Positions 9,577 to 20,552 of a stretch of 38,900 bases of DNA are shown here, piece by piece. The stretch comes from Chara braunii (taxonomy: Eukaryota > Streptophyta > Charophyceae > Charales > Characeae), in contig BFEA01000072.1 in NCBI GenBank assembly GCA_003427395.1, positions 82,790-121,689 of the forward strand, given 5' to 3'. Made by a program: the position numbers and the translations under genes. How positions within the stretch are numbered: the stretch's first letter is position 1; each line of letters starts with the position of its first letter. The notes beneath the pieces are model-generated. The model saw nothing but the letters and a program-made list of their open reading frames with translations, was not told the DNA's origin and made no database searches.

Positions 9577-11201
9577 NTTTGCAGGACCCTAGTAAGCGAC
9601 GTNCCCGTCGCGTCNGGCAATCAAAACTATAAGCACAACAAAAAATCACATTTNCTGACNAGGAAGTAACCANTCCGATTGNCCGGCTCGACTCCGTTCG
9701 AGGTAACTTCTCAATCTGCGTCCGTCACGGTGTTNCACTGCCAGGGTTCTAACCTNGGTCTCNCATATCCTGGCCTNNGAATTAGGGGATACTCTGTTCC
9801 GTNCTTCANCGTAANATCCGCTCCCAGGTAGCAAGTTGATAGTCCTCTCCCTTCGTCNTAGACATCGTCGGTTTCTNGTTGGGTGTCCTTAGCCCTGATC
9901 NCGCGAACGAGCTCATGACTTTGGACGCAGGCCCTAACCGAGACCTCTCAAAANANTGGGGCACCTCAGTCCCCATACCAATATCCATCATAGTGAAATT
10001 TCCATCCTNGAGTCTAGCACAAGTGGGTTAGGTCTCCATCTTGGCCCACCGCANGTCGGTTGATCATGCCGAATCCACGACCCATANNGTTGTTATATAG
10101 CGATGGTACCNTCGTTGGTTGCNCAACGATAAACAATTTTTCATATNTTGGTATCCCGGGGGATTCCGACTCTANAGTTAATTGATCCNAATGACCTTCC
10201 TTCCAGCNACGCCTCTCCGAGTGACCGACCCTTCAAGCCCTANCCTCTGGTGAGTCATAGGCCCGCTGCCTGGTTNCGCCGGTCAGCAGCCAACGCTGGG
10301 AGTTACGTCCCAGTGATGCTAAGTATAGCCCCTTAGCTCGGCCTCANAAACATGTCCCTCAGACTNACTTCATAGTGGTCAAGCATTCTCNTTGCCAAAA
10401 TTCCTCAAAGTTTNNTCAACNAAATAAAGGATCACATACCAACTGCCCACGGGACTACGTGGAGGAATAGTGNCTTCTCTCAATATTCAAGAATATATTC
10501 ATTATCAATCCACAAGNTCGTGACCCTCCCTANTTTGATCATNGTAGGTTGGGTCACACNTCTTAGGGACACCTCTCAAAATTTCTTTCAAAATTNCATC
10601 ATGAATGCCACAGATTTCAAGCAACACTTTTCACAAAATATCTGNCTTTNCCTCGTCAGACTTTTACATCACAAAAATATCCATCATCATAGCACCCTTT
10701 TTTGGGTGCTCTCTCTCAATATTATCCGTATTTCAGGGGACTAGCCAACCTTCGGGCTTCCCTCCANANACAAAAGGACACAACTTCAGTTGTGACACTC
10801 ACATTCATCATCACTTAAATCTTTTTCAAAGTTACGATTATAACAATNTTTATTGAATATAAAAGATGCATCNTTCTCNTTAGTACTTTAAAGATTCATC
10901 TGTCTTTNGATAGATAGACCTTGCAACTCAAAACATATACAAATCACAAAAGTCGTTCACATAAGGACAAACCCACAAGACTGAGAGTGATTGNGAAAAC
11001 CCACACAAAACCACGCCTGAAATCCATATAACTTGATATAAGTACACAGAGTTTGGAGTCTTGTAAAAACAAGAGTCCCTGTCGATATCTCCAAAAACCA
11101 TAATCAAAGTTCAGATGTTAATGTAGCTGCGACACCACTCTGACGTGTCTTATACATCATATCATAATTAAGAAAAATTATGCAAAAACACTTCACACCA
11201 C
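9577..11201. other. Interior stretch without recognised genes
   Basis: This lies between the end of the second gag-like frame and the 3' LTR. Many isolated ambiguous bases occur, above all at 9570-10500. No conserved protein is recognised in any frame, and no purine-rich tract of the expected kind precedes the LTR. The part at 10480-11200 is AT-rich. A small inverted repeat, CATAATT..AATTATG, lies near 11163-11182. Confidence 0.5.
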
Positions 11202-13663
11202 TCAAGAAAAAGAAAGGTCAAATAAGGCTACCCAAGTGTTACCTCTAAGANTGAAGATNCTTTGTGACTTAGTCACGCAATCTNTGATGTACATGGGTCT
11301 GATCCAATCCTCCATGTGTTCGTCTANATACAGATATTCATCANGACTGAGTGTCAAGTCTCTCATCTTTCTTAGCTCTAGACCTTCCCGGACCCTAAAG
11401 GTTAANCCCTAGTCAACCAACACCTCGCNTATCTGTCTGTACAATTGCGCCCTACCACNATCTCNTGATCTCTCAACTTGAATACGATTCCTATCTCTCC
11501 AAATCCCTGTGGATATTCTAATAACAAACNCTTTNGCCTCATCCTCATAGAATTTGGGGCAATCATCAGAGAAGTGTTTGCCATTTTTGCANTAGAAACA
11601 TTTTTCAGGCTTCTTNTGTACGACTTCTGTTTNGGCTTCCTCTGAGGGTAATACAGATGAGGGGGTGCCTGTAGCTTGACAAGTGGCTTCCTGATGAAGA
11701 GTCTCTAGAACTCCAGGGCAAACCCCTCTGTCACTCTCTCGTATAAACTGTTCACTGCCACTTTTCTCTGGTTTAGAGCCAGAGGCCCAANGTCCCAAAN
11801 CATCTCCAAAGNTAGTGAGCAGGGGNATGTTCTCTGGCATGACCAACCCGNNAGAATCCTCCCCCTGATGAACTTATGATTGCTCTTGTTGCNAAAATTG
11901 AGGAGGACTTTGAGGAACAGTATGTGGTCTCGATCTGTCNTTCCTCCTCGACCTGTTCTCCAGCTGNTGGCAAAGGTATATNTTGAGTAGCCAAGGANGT
12001 AGGCGCCTGCCACTCNGATTTTCCAGCCTCNGACTCCTTCCTCTGGCTTTAGCATAAGCTTGTCAAGCAAAGGGATATCCTCATCTGCCTGTTGCTCTGC
12101 TCCANCCTCCTTCTTTNGATGCTTGAAGAGGTCCTCNGCTGAGTGCCCCTTGATTCCAAAGTTTTGGACCTCAGTCCAATCCACCACCGNTGTAGGCACC
12201 TGCTAACCACATTTGACCTCAATATCCTTCAACCTCTTCTCCCACTCAATCTCCTTAGCTTGAAAGNAAGTTTGTTGTGCTTGGAGTTGCCCTCGCAGAA
12301 CGTCGTTGACCTTATTAAGTGTCTGATTGACCAACTTGAGGNCTCTNTTTTCGNCCCTGATCTCCATCATCTCAGTCTTCACCGCGTCCACCTCCTTGCC
12401 TTGCCTTTTCATCTCCCTCTTCAAGTCTTCAATCTCTCTTTCCCAATCCACCCTCTGACCATGAGAAGCTTGGGCCACCTTTGTTACTCGTCTCCCCACC
12501 TTCTCATCAGAGGCCTTTGCTGATGCAAAACCTTCCTTCATAAGGTCTTTCAGGCTAAGTAAGTCTNTGGAGACTAACTTAACCCCCATCTCCTGATGTT
12601 TCTCTGTGGGTCTGCCTGCAACCTCTATCAACCTGTCGAAGCTCTCCCAAACTTCTGTGAGTAGAGGAGGATCATTCTTCAGAGTTGTNCTTTTGGCTTC
12701 CATTTNCCATGGCTGCTCCGCTTGCNGNTTTTTGTCTCTCTTTTCTGCCATATCTTTCAATCTGAATTGAATACNTATCTTCTTTTCTGTAGCCGCTTCC
12801 TCAATCCCTTTCATCTCTTTTTCTCTGGCAATTTCCTTTCCTGGTTGTTCCTNCGTTACTGGCTNAGGTACATGTTCAGACTCCCTGTCTGGCTTAGAAN
12901 TGTGATCATGCAGATGAATAAGTCCTGAAGGAAGCTCTGAGTCACCTGAAGTCCCTCCTCTTCGTGCTTCCCCTGTTGCTTGCCCTTTCTTTGTGTCNNG
13001 CCTGTGGGGCANATACTCTCTCCTCNTTTTCTNCTTTCTTCTTGTTCCATGAGATGCATCATGTTCCAACGCTNCTCCCTCTGTTCCTTCTNACTCTCTC
13101 CTTTTCTTCTCCACTCCCCTTTGGTTGTCCACTTGNTGCTCAAGAGTATAATAGTTCCGCAATAGACGCTTGTAGTCGCCCCAGTTAGCAACTCGCTCCA
13201 CTATAGTCCNGACAAAAGACCTGATGATCTTCCTCACAAACTGGACAAATCCNCCAACCCTCATCTCTGGCAAAATGTTATGTTCATCTGCAAACAGATC
13301 ATAAGTNCTGAGNAATTCCTCCAAGTTGGAAGAATCGAAGCGAATGGGCATTCCGTCTCTCCCCACTGGTGATGGATGCAACCCTTCCATCTTTCTCTCG
13401 AACTCCTGCCAAGTGAGNGACTCCCTGACAAATCTCGCAATCGGCTCAACCCATTCCCCACTGCCTCGTACCTCGGTCAACATCCTAGTGGCATCCCAAC
13501 CATGCTCATAGGCATGAGCCTCGAACCTGACCATAAACATCTCCACGTTGCCTCCATCGAAGATAGGAGGTCTGTCCTCTCTGGTGGTTCGCCGTTGCCC
13601 TCCCTGTTTGGTAGTCCTCAACGAAACTTCCATTGGCCCTGCCCTGCCCCTCCCTTTTGGCAT
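11202..13663 (-). pseudogene. Second gag-like protein downstream of integrase (coiled coil plus CCHC knuckle)
   Basis: The start is placed at the ATG at 13663 (MPKGRGRAGPMEV); an upstream in-frame ATG at 13729 is possible. The N-terminal part (about 13590-13130) reads like a Gag capsid: RPPIFDGGNVEMF, a FEAHAYEHGW segment, LTWQEFERKM and PSPVGRDGMPIRF. A charged middle region follows, then a long Lys/Glu-rich coiled coil (about 12830-12210). An in-frame TAG at 12203 and at least two frameshifts (about 12000 and 11850) interrupt it. A canonical zinc knuckle C-x2-C-x4-H-x4-C lies at 11600-11559. After another in-frame TAG at 11409, coding-like sequence (for example MEDWIRPMYI) continues to a TGA at 11202. 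It sits where env-like or additional frames occur in some Ty3 elements, but it resembles Gag, not an envelope: no signal peptide or membrane segment is visible. It is distinct from the gag at 19745-20162. Confidence 0.65.
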
Positions 13664-13729
13664 GACTGTCAAAAAGGTATCAAGCCTGCACAACAAGGAA
13701 GAGACAACAAGAGCACAGGGAATAAGCAT

Positions 13730-13884
13730 GTCACGCTACCATAGAAAAGGACATACACAGATCCCTCCCATAACTACCTAACTATCTATACTTATAAACA
13801 TATATAATTTTATCCTAATTCTATCACTATTCAAATCTGACAACTTNAAGTTTTCTCCTCACAGCTTGAAAATCACATGACCTT
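13730..13884. other. Spacer between integrase and the second gag-like frame
   Basis: This short AT-rich spacer contains tatatata-like runs around 13795-13815. It could hold a promoter for the downstream minus-strand frame, but nothing decisive is visible. Confidence 0.3.
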
Positions 13885-15397
13885 TCAATTTATACTCACC
13901 TCATCCNGAGCCACAAACTTCTTAAATCTGGAGCCCGATATTCAGTNTTTCCACGTTGTTCCATTCATCTCCTCGATTTGGTATGCCCCGTGCTCGCCGC
14001 ACCTCGTTATCCTNTACTGTNCCAGCCACCGCTTGTCCAATTTTCTCGACCACTGCTTCTCTAGAGATGAATCATATAGCAGTACGATATCTCCCACCTT
14101 AAGAGGCTCCTTCCACACTCGTGCCAACTGATCCCACCTGAACTTATCCTTAGTCCGACTGTCAGCCACCCCACTTGCCGCCTCCTGTACCCTATCCTCT
14201 ATGGCGCCAATCTNACGTGCCCTCAGATCCAGCAACTTTTCAAAAGACAGAGTCGTTTCCAGGTCTTGTCGCCTCCAAGTCTTTAGGAAACTTTCTATAG
14301 GGAATGTCGCATGTCTGCCATACCATAATGTAGCCGACGCGTAATTGGTACTTCTCCTGATAGTGATGTTCTCCACGAAGAAANCAATTCTTAGGAAATT
14401 AGGCCACTGATTAGGCTTGCCGTCTGTCCATTTTGCAAGAAGATTTGTAATGGTACTNTGTCNTCTTTTCACAGGTGCNTTAGCCTGAGGGTGTGCCGCA
14501 GTCATATATTCGGCAATCACACCATATCCCCTCAGTAGCGNCTTTACTTCTGCACAAGTGAATTNGGACCCCCTGTCCATTACGAATCTCGAAACNAAAG
14601 GATAACGAAGATAATATTCTTGAATGCATCCAGCCAATACCTCTCATGTNTTCGTGCGAATAGNCTTGTNNTCCACNAACCCTGAGAGATTGTCTCGTGC
14701 ATCAAATATATAANTGAGCCCTNCTACTCCTAGTGGCATAGCCAATAGGTTCTGATGAANGACCGCTCCAACTTCACGTATATACCTTGGGTGAAGTGGT
14801 TCCCTNGGTCTAAGGGAAGACCGCTCCTNACATGNCACAAGACTNATAATATTTGTCAATCATGTGTCTCATNCCATCCCAATAATATAATTTATGAATC
14901 TNAAGATATNTNGCATCTGTACTTCTANGTCCANCANCTGTTCCATCATGCAGGGCCGCCATAACGTNAATCTGTNGATTTATGNCACAGACCACCATTC
15001 GGGGATTTCGCCCTTTATTCCTCATAAACAGATGACGGTCTCTTACAAAAACGTTCGGNCACATCTTGAGGACCTTCTCGCTCGCATCCTTTTCCTTCGT
15101 TTCACATGAAAGGAATATTNCCAACTCNAGATNTANTCNGTCATATTCTTCTGTGNGAAAANCTTCTTTTATTTCTCCCTCTTCAAAATCATCATCCTCT
15201 CCTTCGTGGACCACATTCTCCTCCTTATTCTGGCTTTCTCCTTCATTTCTAGCAANTTCATCCTNAAGCAGTGAATTTGCCAAAAGATACATTCCACCTA
15301 TCATTCGATCGTGCTTCTCTACCTGTTGGGGTNCACTTTCCAANGTGACNANATCTTCNTGCAGTTGGTACTTATCCGCCAAAGCCAAATCCAACAT
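13885..15397 (-). pseudogene. Ty3-type integrase, inactivated
   Basis: Integrase inserts the cDNA into the genome. The order on the minus strand is as follows. First comes a zinc-binding HHCC region (LHDGT, then IHKLYYWD, MRHMIDKYY and a Cys near 14840). Then comes the catalytic core. The first core strand reads LLAMPLGV with Asn at the position where the first catalytic Asp is expected (HQN, about 14745-14753). The second Asp is kept in VMDRGS (about 14570-14587). In the third motif, APVKR, Lys replaces the catalytic Glu (about 14465-14480). A C-terminal RWL..RI segment resembles the GPY/F module (about 14000-14035). A frameshift lies near 14835. In-frame TGA codons occur at 14644 and 13942, and coding continues beyond each, to a TGA at 13885. 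Two of three catalytic acids appear lost, so it is not functional. Confidence 0.8.
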
Positions 15398-16294
15398 TCA
15401 TTCTACTCCTGACATTCCCCAAGAATCTTCCTCAACATAAGGTTTGAGGACTATATCCGNCCGNCGTACGTGTCCTGGAGGTGCGAGCCATATAGGCTGC
15501 NCGAGAGAAACATACTTACCTACAGCTATAGANCAGGACTTAANGTGGAGTTTCACGTCCTCCTCTTTTTTCAAAAACCCATCGACTGGCGGAGTATCTT
15601 CAACNATGCCTTTATTGCGTTTATCCCAATCGNCNCGACTTAACCCATCCGCTTTATTCTTGTTCCCAGGAATACGCTCTAACTCGAAATCAAACATCCA
15701 GATGTATGTNAACCATCTGGCAATGGTTGGATCCGAAGGAACAAAATTCTTAAGTGAGCCAGCCAGGGCAGTTGGGTCAACTCTCAGCACAAAACGCCAG
15801 CCAAAGAGGTAATTNCTGAAAACTCGTAAACAATGAAGGACTNTCAATGTCTCGCACTTAAANTGGNAGTANTTTCTCTCAGTTGTGTTAAGCGTTCGAC
15901 TTTNAAACCTCAAAGGTCTTTCTTCTNCCTCACAATCTTTCTGGATCAATACACCTCCTAAGGCAGTTGGTCCCGCATCCGTTTCCACAATAAAAGGTTT
16001 TGTTAGTGTGGCGTCANGATCTGGTACGCCNAACACTAACCCTNCTTCTTCAAACTCTTTCTTCAGGCTTTTAATTACCAATTGCTGCTTGTCTCCCCAT
16101 TCCCAGTCTTGACCTTGGCGTACCAGNTTTCGCAATTGTTCTGTCTTTGCCGCAAANCNTTTAATGAAGACNCTNNAAAAACCACATGTTCCCAANAAAC
16201 TCCTTACTTNCGTGATGNTTTCGAATGGTGTCGGNCATTCGAGGATCTTGTTGNTTTTCTTAGTGTCTGGCCGACGACCCCTCTCGTCGCACAC
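15398..16294 (-). pseudogene. Reverse transcriptase connection and RNase H domain
   Basis: RNase H removes the RNA template during cDNA synthesis. The N-terminal part is the Ty3 connection region: LGTCGF, VFIK.FAAKTEQL, and W.WGDKQQLVIKSLKKEF. The RNase H core follows, with FIVETDAGPTALGGVLIQ carrying the first acidic residue, SRTLNTTER.Y with the Glu, and LRVDPTALAG with a later Asp. A tail, RIPGNKNKADGLS, is typical of this family. This block is open for 298 codons and is the best preserved part of pol, although many codons contain ambiguous bases. It is in frame with integrase coding to its left. Confidence 0.85.
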
Positions 16295-17455
16295 AAACCC
16301 TAAGATGGTTGCCCCTCATATACAATGTCTGGACTTTGCTCCACTTGCAGTGAGGTTATGCTCTTTTAGCAAGTCTAGGACCTTGCATAGATCTTNCACA
16401 TGATCCCAGATAANCTGTCTAATCCCCGGCCTTACCTCCTGCTCATCTTTCTCTTTTGACCCTTTTACAGCCAGATCATCAATTTATGGCTGTGTAATAT
16501 GCNAACTCACTGGCTGCATTGCTCCTACCATATGCCTTTGAACCACTGCGACTGCATTCGTCCACCCTTGANGTGCGACATTCATGTGAATCAAACCCCG
16601 AGGTGNATGCATTGCTATCATTGGTCTGTCCGAAGGGTACACGGAAAACTGGTCGTAGCTAGAGTACAGATCTATAAGTGATATTATAGACNTTCATGCG
16701 CAGGCCTCGGAAAATGCATCAGCATTTGGCAGANCACCTACGTCTCTTACAGTTACANCATTTAATCGTTGCAAGTCNTGTACCCACCGCAAGGTCCCAT
16801 TGGGCTTGATAAAACAAAACCAAGGTGATGCATATGGTCCACTTNAGTAATCTGACACGTGCNCGCGGATTTTNCCATGACCACTTTCTCCTCATCAGCC
16901 GGATTGGGATATCGCGCACCTCGCAAATTCCAAGGTTCATGTGGCACAGTGTGTATCCGAATCATTGGAATCTTATCGACATCAAGTCGGCAACACTCAT
17001 TATCATTGAAAGTATAGGCAGTATGTCTCCCTTTTATGGTGTCAACCATCAACTGCCTCTCCTGCGCTCTAAGGAAATCCGACTCTCCAATTATCAGCGC
17101 CTCTTCTGTTTCTTGATTGATACGACATGGTCCGTTTTCTGCATTCTCACGTATTTGTCGTATCAACTCTCGTTCCCGCTCGTAGTCACGAGCACGGGAA
17201 TCGGACGACACTTCTGATCTACTTTTTTGTACCGCCTTTGTGACCCTTGCTTGAGCTTACCCCTAAAAAAGGCCTTGTTGCGCTTTGGGGATGGGCTCCC
17301 GCCGACCCTTGTATCCTTCCGGGCATTCGATATACCAATTCNGCTTCTCCTNCCCCATTTGCTTAATCACCTTCTCTCTCAGGGCNTCTACANCTTCTGG
17401 ATCTGCCATCCCANAGGTCGACACTATGTCCATAGCGTCGCCTATACTGGNTAGG
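16295..17455 (-). pseudogene. Reverse transcriptase, broken at the YIDD motif
   Basis: This block copies the RNA into DNA in an intact element. On the minus strand the N-terminal linker includes NWYIECPEGYKGRREP (about 17330). IPMIRIHTVPHEPWNLRGAR (about 16970-16910) marks the start of the polymerase region. After a frameshift near 16845 it continues with SPWFCFIKPNGTLRWV and LQRLN, and motif A as LIDLYSSYDQ with its Asp kept (about 16655-16680). In the catalytic motif the codon for the Tyr of YIDD is TAA (16484-16486), followed by intact IDDLAVKGS. Further in-frame TGA codons lie at 16694 and 16316. The strings resemble Ty3-type elements. The copy is inactive. Confidence 0.85.
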
Positions 17456-17784
17456 CTAAGAGTNAGTGTTTCCGGTCTTTTCCCCTCTTAAAATTCCCCC
17501 ACTTCCTAANCTCCTCCTCTCCTCTTCTGACTCTTCGATTGTGAAGGAGCCAGGATTGGGTCGGTTCCTTACACTTNGTGGCCCTGTATTCCTNCATGTG
17601 ANGACCTCATCGTTGCCACATACTGGATCACATAAGATGAGGAACATCGTCCCATCATGCTTGTTGAGTATAAGAGTTTCTGTTCGGCTTAAGAAAGATC
17701 GGCCCAGTAAGATAAGATGATTGAGATCAGGCATTACAAAGAAACAACTTCTCACTTTAACCTTGTCGATCTCCATAATTACTC
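17456..17784 (-). pseudogene. Retroviral-type aspartic protease, C-terminal part
   Basis: The protease cleaves Gag and Pol. Only its end is visible because the assembly gap removes the upstream part, including the expected D-T/S-G active site. Visible are VRSCFFVMPDLNHLILLGRSF, where the ILLGR string matches the conserved I-L-G-R turn near the end of retropepsins, and LSRTETLILNKHDGTMFL. An acidic, low-complexity stretch (IEESEEERR) follows, then a stop at 17456. Coding-like sequence in the RT linker resumes beyond it. Confidence 0.7.
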
Positions 17785-18574
17785 NNNNNNNNNNNNNNNN
17801 NNNNNNNNNNNNNNNNNNNNNNNNNNNNNNNNNNNNNNNNNNNNNNNNNNNNNNNNNNNNNNNNNNNNNNNNNNNNNNNNNNNNNNNNNNNNNNNNNNNN
17901 NNNNNNNNNNNNNNNNNNNNNNNNNNNNNNNNNNNNNNNNNNNNNNNNNNNNNNNNNNNNNNNNNNNNNNNNNNNNNNNNNNNNNNNNNNNNNNNNNNNN
18001 NNNNNNNNNNNNNNNNNNNNNNNNNNNNNNNNNNNNNNNNNNNNNNNNNNNNNNNNNNNNNNNNNNNNNNNNNNNNNNNNNNNNNNNNNNNNNNNNNNNN
18101 NNNNNNNNNNNNNNNNNNNNNNNNNNNNNNNNNNNNNNNNNNNNNNNNNNNNNNNNNNNNNNNNNNNNNNNNNNNNNNNNNNNNNNNNNNNNNNNNNNNN
18201 NNNNNNNNNNNNNNNNNNNNNNNNNNNNNNNNNNNNNNNNNNNNNNNNNNNNNNNNNNNNNNNNNNNNNNNNNNNNNNNNNNNNNNNNNNNNNNNNNNNN
18301 NNNNNNNNNNNNNNNNNNNNNNNNNNNNNNNNNNNNNNNNNNNNNNNNNNNNNNNNNNNNNNNNNNNNNNNNNNNNNNNNNNNNNNNNNNNNNNNNNNNN
18401 NNNNNNNNNNNNNNNNNNNNNNNNNNNNNNNNNNNNNNNNNNNNNNNNNNNNNNNNNNNNNNNNNNNNNNNNNNNNNNNNNNNNNNNNNNNNNNNNNNNN
18501 NNNNNNNNNNNNNNNNNNNNNNNNNNNNNNNNNNNNNNNNNNNNNNNNNNNNNNNNNNNNNNNNNNNNNNNNNN
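17785..18574. other. Assembly gap (790 N)
   Basis: An unbroken run of N lies between the protease remnant and the gag-protease linker. By position it should contain the protease active site and the end of the linker. The N count may be an estimate. Confidence 0.95.
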
Positions 18575-18772
18575 ATTGTTCTTCGCGCCTCATGCCAGTA
18601 ACCTTCCTCTATCTCATTGTCGGATTTCACCACCATTGGTTTTTCCTTGACGGTGCCAGCTTTCCTTTCCTGTTCTACCTTCTCATTCTCTCCTATTTCT
18701 TCCACTCTAACATCAGAGCGGGTCTCCACTTCTTGCCAGATCCGGAACATAGCCGGAGTAGCGGGTGACATA
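18575..18772 (-). pseudogene. Gag-protease linker, minus strand
   Basis: The minus strand carries MSPATPAMFRIWQEVETRSD, then a highly charged Glu/Lys-rich stretch (GENEKVEQERKAG, KSDNEIEEGYWHEARRT) running into the gap. It has the look of the acidic linker between Gag and protease. At about 18772 the coding strand switches: to the right the gag sequence reads on the plus strand. This junction is one end of the proposed inversion. Confidence 0.5.
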
Positions 18773-19032
18773 CCGGCACCAGGAAAGAAGCTGACATGGG
18801 CTACAATTAAGGAGAGTGTAACGGATGGGGAGCTAGACCAAGTGGATCTCTTCCAAATGAAACAGGCAAGAAAAAAAAGAAAGACCTTGGATGCTACGAC
18901 AAGTAGCGGCNAGGACCTTAAGAAAGTTGTGGAGGAGGTGGTGGCCCAACTTGAAGCTACAAAAGAAACAAATGCTGCCAAAAGGGTAATGACAGTATCA
19001 CAGGCCCAGGGACGGGCAAATAAAGCAGTGGT

Positions 19033-19064
<32 letters not shown>

Positions 19065-19742
19065 AAGAACATGAGCCTCAAAGGCTAACAAAGGCACAGA
19101 GGAAGGCCAAAAATTTGACCCAAGGCAGACAAGGCTCAGGAAGAAGCCAAGGTTCACAAATAACGGCAATGCCACCACCTGAGTCACATGGTCAGGCTGC
19201 GCNAGCACCCTATNGGCCGTGGCCGGGCAATGGACCCCCAAGTCCTTGGNCTGGGTACAATCCGTACGCGCCATGGCNGGTAAGTGGGCCNCACGACTCA
19301 TGTGCAGGAGCTCCGTTAAGTATGGCTTCCTGCGGGTGGCCAGGGCCCCAATCCCACAGGTAAGCCACCCGAGCCCCCAGCCAAGCCAACCTCAACAGTC
19401 GGCGCCGCAAGGGTCGCAGGGAAATCAAGGCGACGAACGNGGACAAAACCAAGGATGGGGCCAAGGGCGAGGAAATGGCGGCCGCGGGGNAAATGGAAGA
19501 GGAAATGGGGGTGGTAATTTCAGCGGAGGAGGAAATGGGGATTGGAATGCGTCAGGGAGTCAGGATAATCAGGACGGCNGACGAGGTTTTGGTAGAGGAT
19601 GGATAGATTGGAGGAATGTCATTTGNTGGCACCGTGGGCAGAAGGGTCACACCATCAAGTTCTGCCATGTGCGGANGAACGATGAGGAAGAAGGGTTAAT
19701 TAGTACNAACTATGATGGAGATATGTATGATAAGTTTGGGTA
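18773..19742 (+). pseudogene. Central and C-terminal gag block in inverted orientation
   Basis: The plus strand reads PAPGKKLTWATIKES, DGELDQVDLFQMKQARKKRK, a helical stretch (KKVVEEVVAQLEATKE), a Glu run encoded by a GAA microsatellite (19035-19069, preceded by an in-frame TAA), LTKAQRKAKNLTQG, a Pro/Gln-rich tract, a Gly/Arg/Asn-rich tract (GNGGGNFSGGGNGDW) and a zinc knuckle at 19624-19665. The knuckle is W-H-R-G-Q-K-G-H-T-I-K-F-C after an ambiguous codon compatible with Cys; Arg (CGT) occupies the second Cys position. The block ends near DGDMYDKFG (about 19740). It follows logically after the gag N-terminus, which lies to its right on the opposite strand. A frameshift occurs near 19320-19360. 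Together the pieces describe one gag broken by an inversion of about 970 bp, or by a misassembly next to the gap. Confidence 0.7.
19035..19069 (+). repeat. GAA microsatellite
   Basis: About eleven uninterrupted GAA repeats encode a poly-Glu stretch in the gag frame. The codon just before the Glu run is TAA, one C-to-T change away from CAA. Confidence 0.9.
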
Positions 19743-19744
19743 TT

Positions 19745-20162
19745 ACCCAGGGACTCTCCTTGTCATCTTCTCGAAGGCGGTGGCGAATGCACCCACCGTG
19801 GTGAACTCGTTCCGGCCTAGCATCTCTAGGTCTGCTTTCGTTAATAGGCCGTCTCCCAACTTGAAGCGCCGCTGCATTTCTTCTTTAAACTTTGCCCAAT
19901 CACCATTTGCACCGACCGCCACTTTCATCACCTCTGGTCTGAGCTCCCACNAGACATATCTAGGCATCAGTCTGAACGATTCTGAAGCCTCACTAGTGAC
20001 TTGCTCCAGCTGTTCAAGCCACTCAGATACTCTATCCCCATTAAAATGGAAAATGNTAACTTTCGACACTTGCAGTCGTGCCAACTCTCTCTTTTCCAAC
20101 GCCTTAATGATATCTTCTGGCGTGGCGCCCGGTCCACGCACGATCCTATCGGNGTCACCCAT
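19745..20162 (-). pseudogene. gag N-terminal region (capsid-like), minus strand
   Basis: Gag forms the virus-like particle. The start is placed at ATG 20162 (MGD), after a leader of about 370 bp from the primer-binding site; an in-frame upstream ATG at 20216 is less likely. Visible features are ATPEDIIKALEKRELARLQV, FHFNGDRVSEWLEQLEQV (the usual start of a Ty3 capsid), WELRPEVMKVAVGANGDW, FKEEMQRRFKLGDG, and TVGAFATAFEKM ending RRVPG. It stops at 19743-19745 exactly where the strand of coding sequence switches, so the rest of the protein is in the inverted block to the left. Confidence 0.8.
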
Positions 20163-20532
20163 CTCTATCCTCCCTTCAGGGACCTGTATAAAGAACGAAA
20201 ATGTTGTAACACACAATCATCTGTCAATTTCCTGACTATCCTGCTTTCATCGTTCAATTAACCATACTTTCTCCTATGGACTAGGCAAGTATATTCCTAC
20301 ACACTAGGTAGTCATCCGGTCTTTATATCCTANATCTAGCTCTTATTAGTCAAAGGATCGTGAGACACACTCATTTACCACCACAATCAAGCATATCAGT
20401 TATACATACCATCAAGGATACTATAACGCTCAAACCACATACCACTATCCATNAAAAGGTTATCGTTTTNCCTGGATCATCAGCCTGCACTTAACCTGGG
20501 TTCGTTCACTATGGATCCCNGTAGGCAGCCGA
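20163..20532 (-). other. Untranslated leader between primer-binding site and gag
   Basis: About 370 bp of AT-rich sequence without a recognised gene lies where a packaging and translation leader is expected. No special structure was identified. Confidence 0.5.
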
Positions 20533-20552
20533 GATCCCCGGCAACGGCGCCA
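20533..20552 (-). promoter_or_regulatory. Primer-binding site for tRNA-Asp
   Basis: The plus strand reads GATCCCCGGCAACGGCGCCA, the last 20 bases of plant tRNA-Asp(GTC) including CCA. The minus strand is therefore complementary to the tRNA 3' end. It begins two bases after the CA that ends the 5' LTR (20555). This site primes minus-strand cDNA synthesis. The same site is used by Tat/Athila-type Ty3 elements of land plants. It fixes the element's orientation and its LTR edge. Confidence 0.95.

Noticed and set aside
11202-13663. Envelope gene after integrase
   Set aside because: No signal peptide or transmembrane segment; the frame has a coiled coil and a zinc knuckle instead.
17717-18981. Long open frames across the N run
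   Set aside because: They are open only because N codons cannot be stops.
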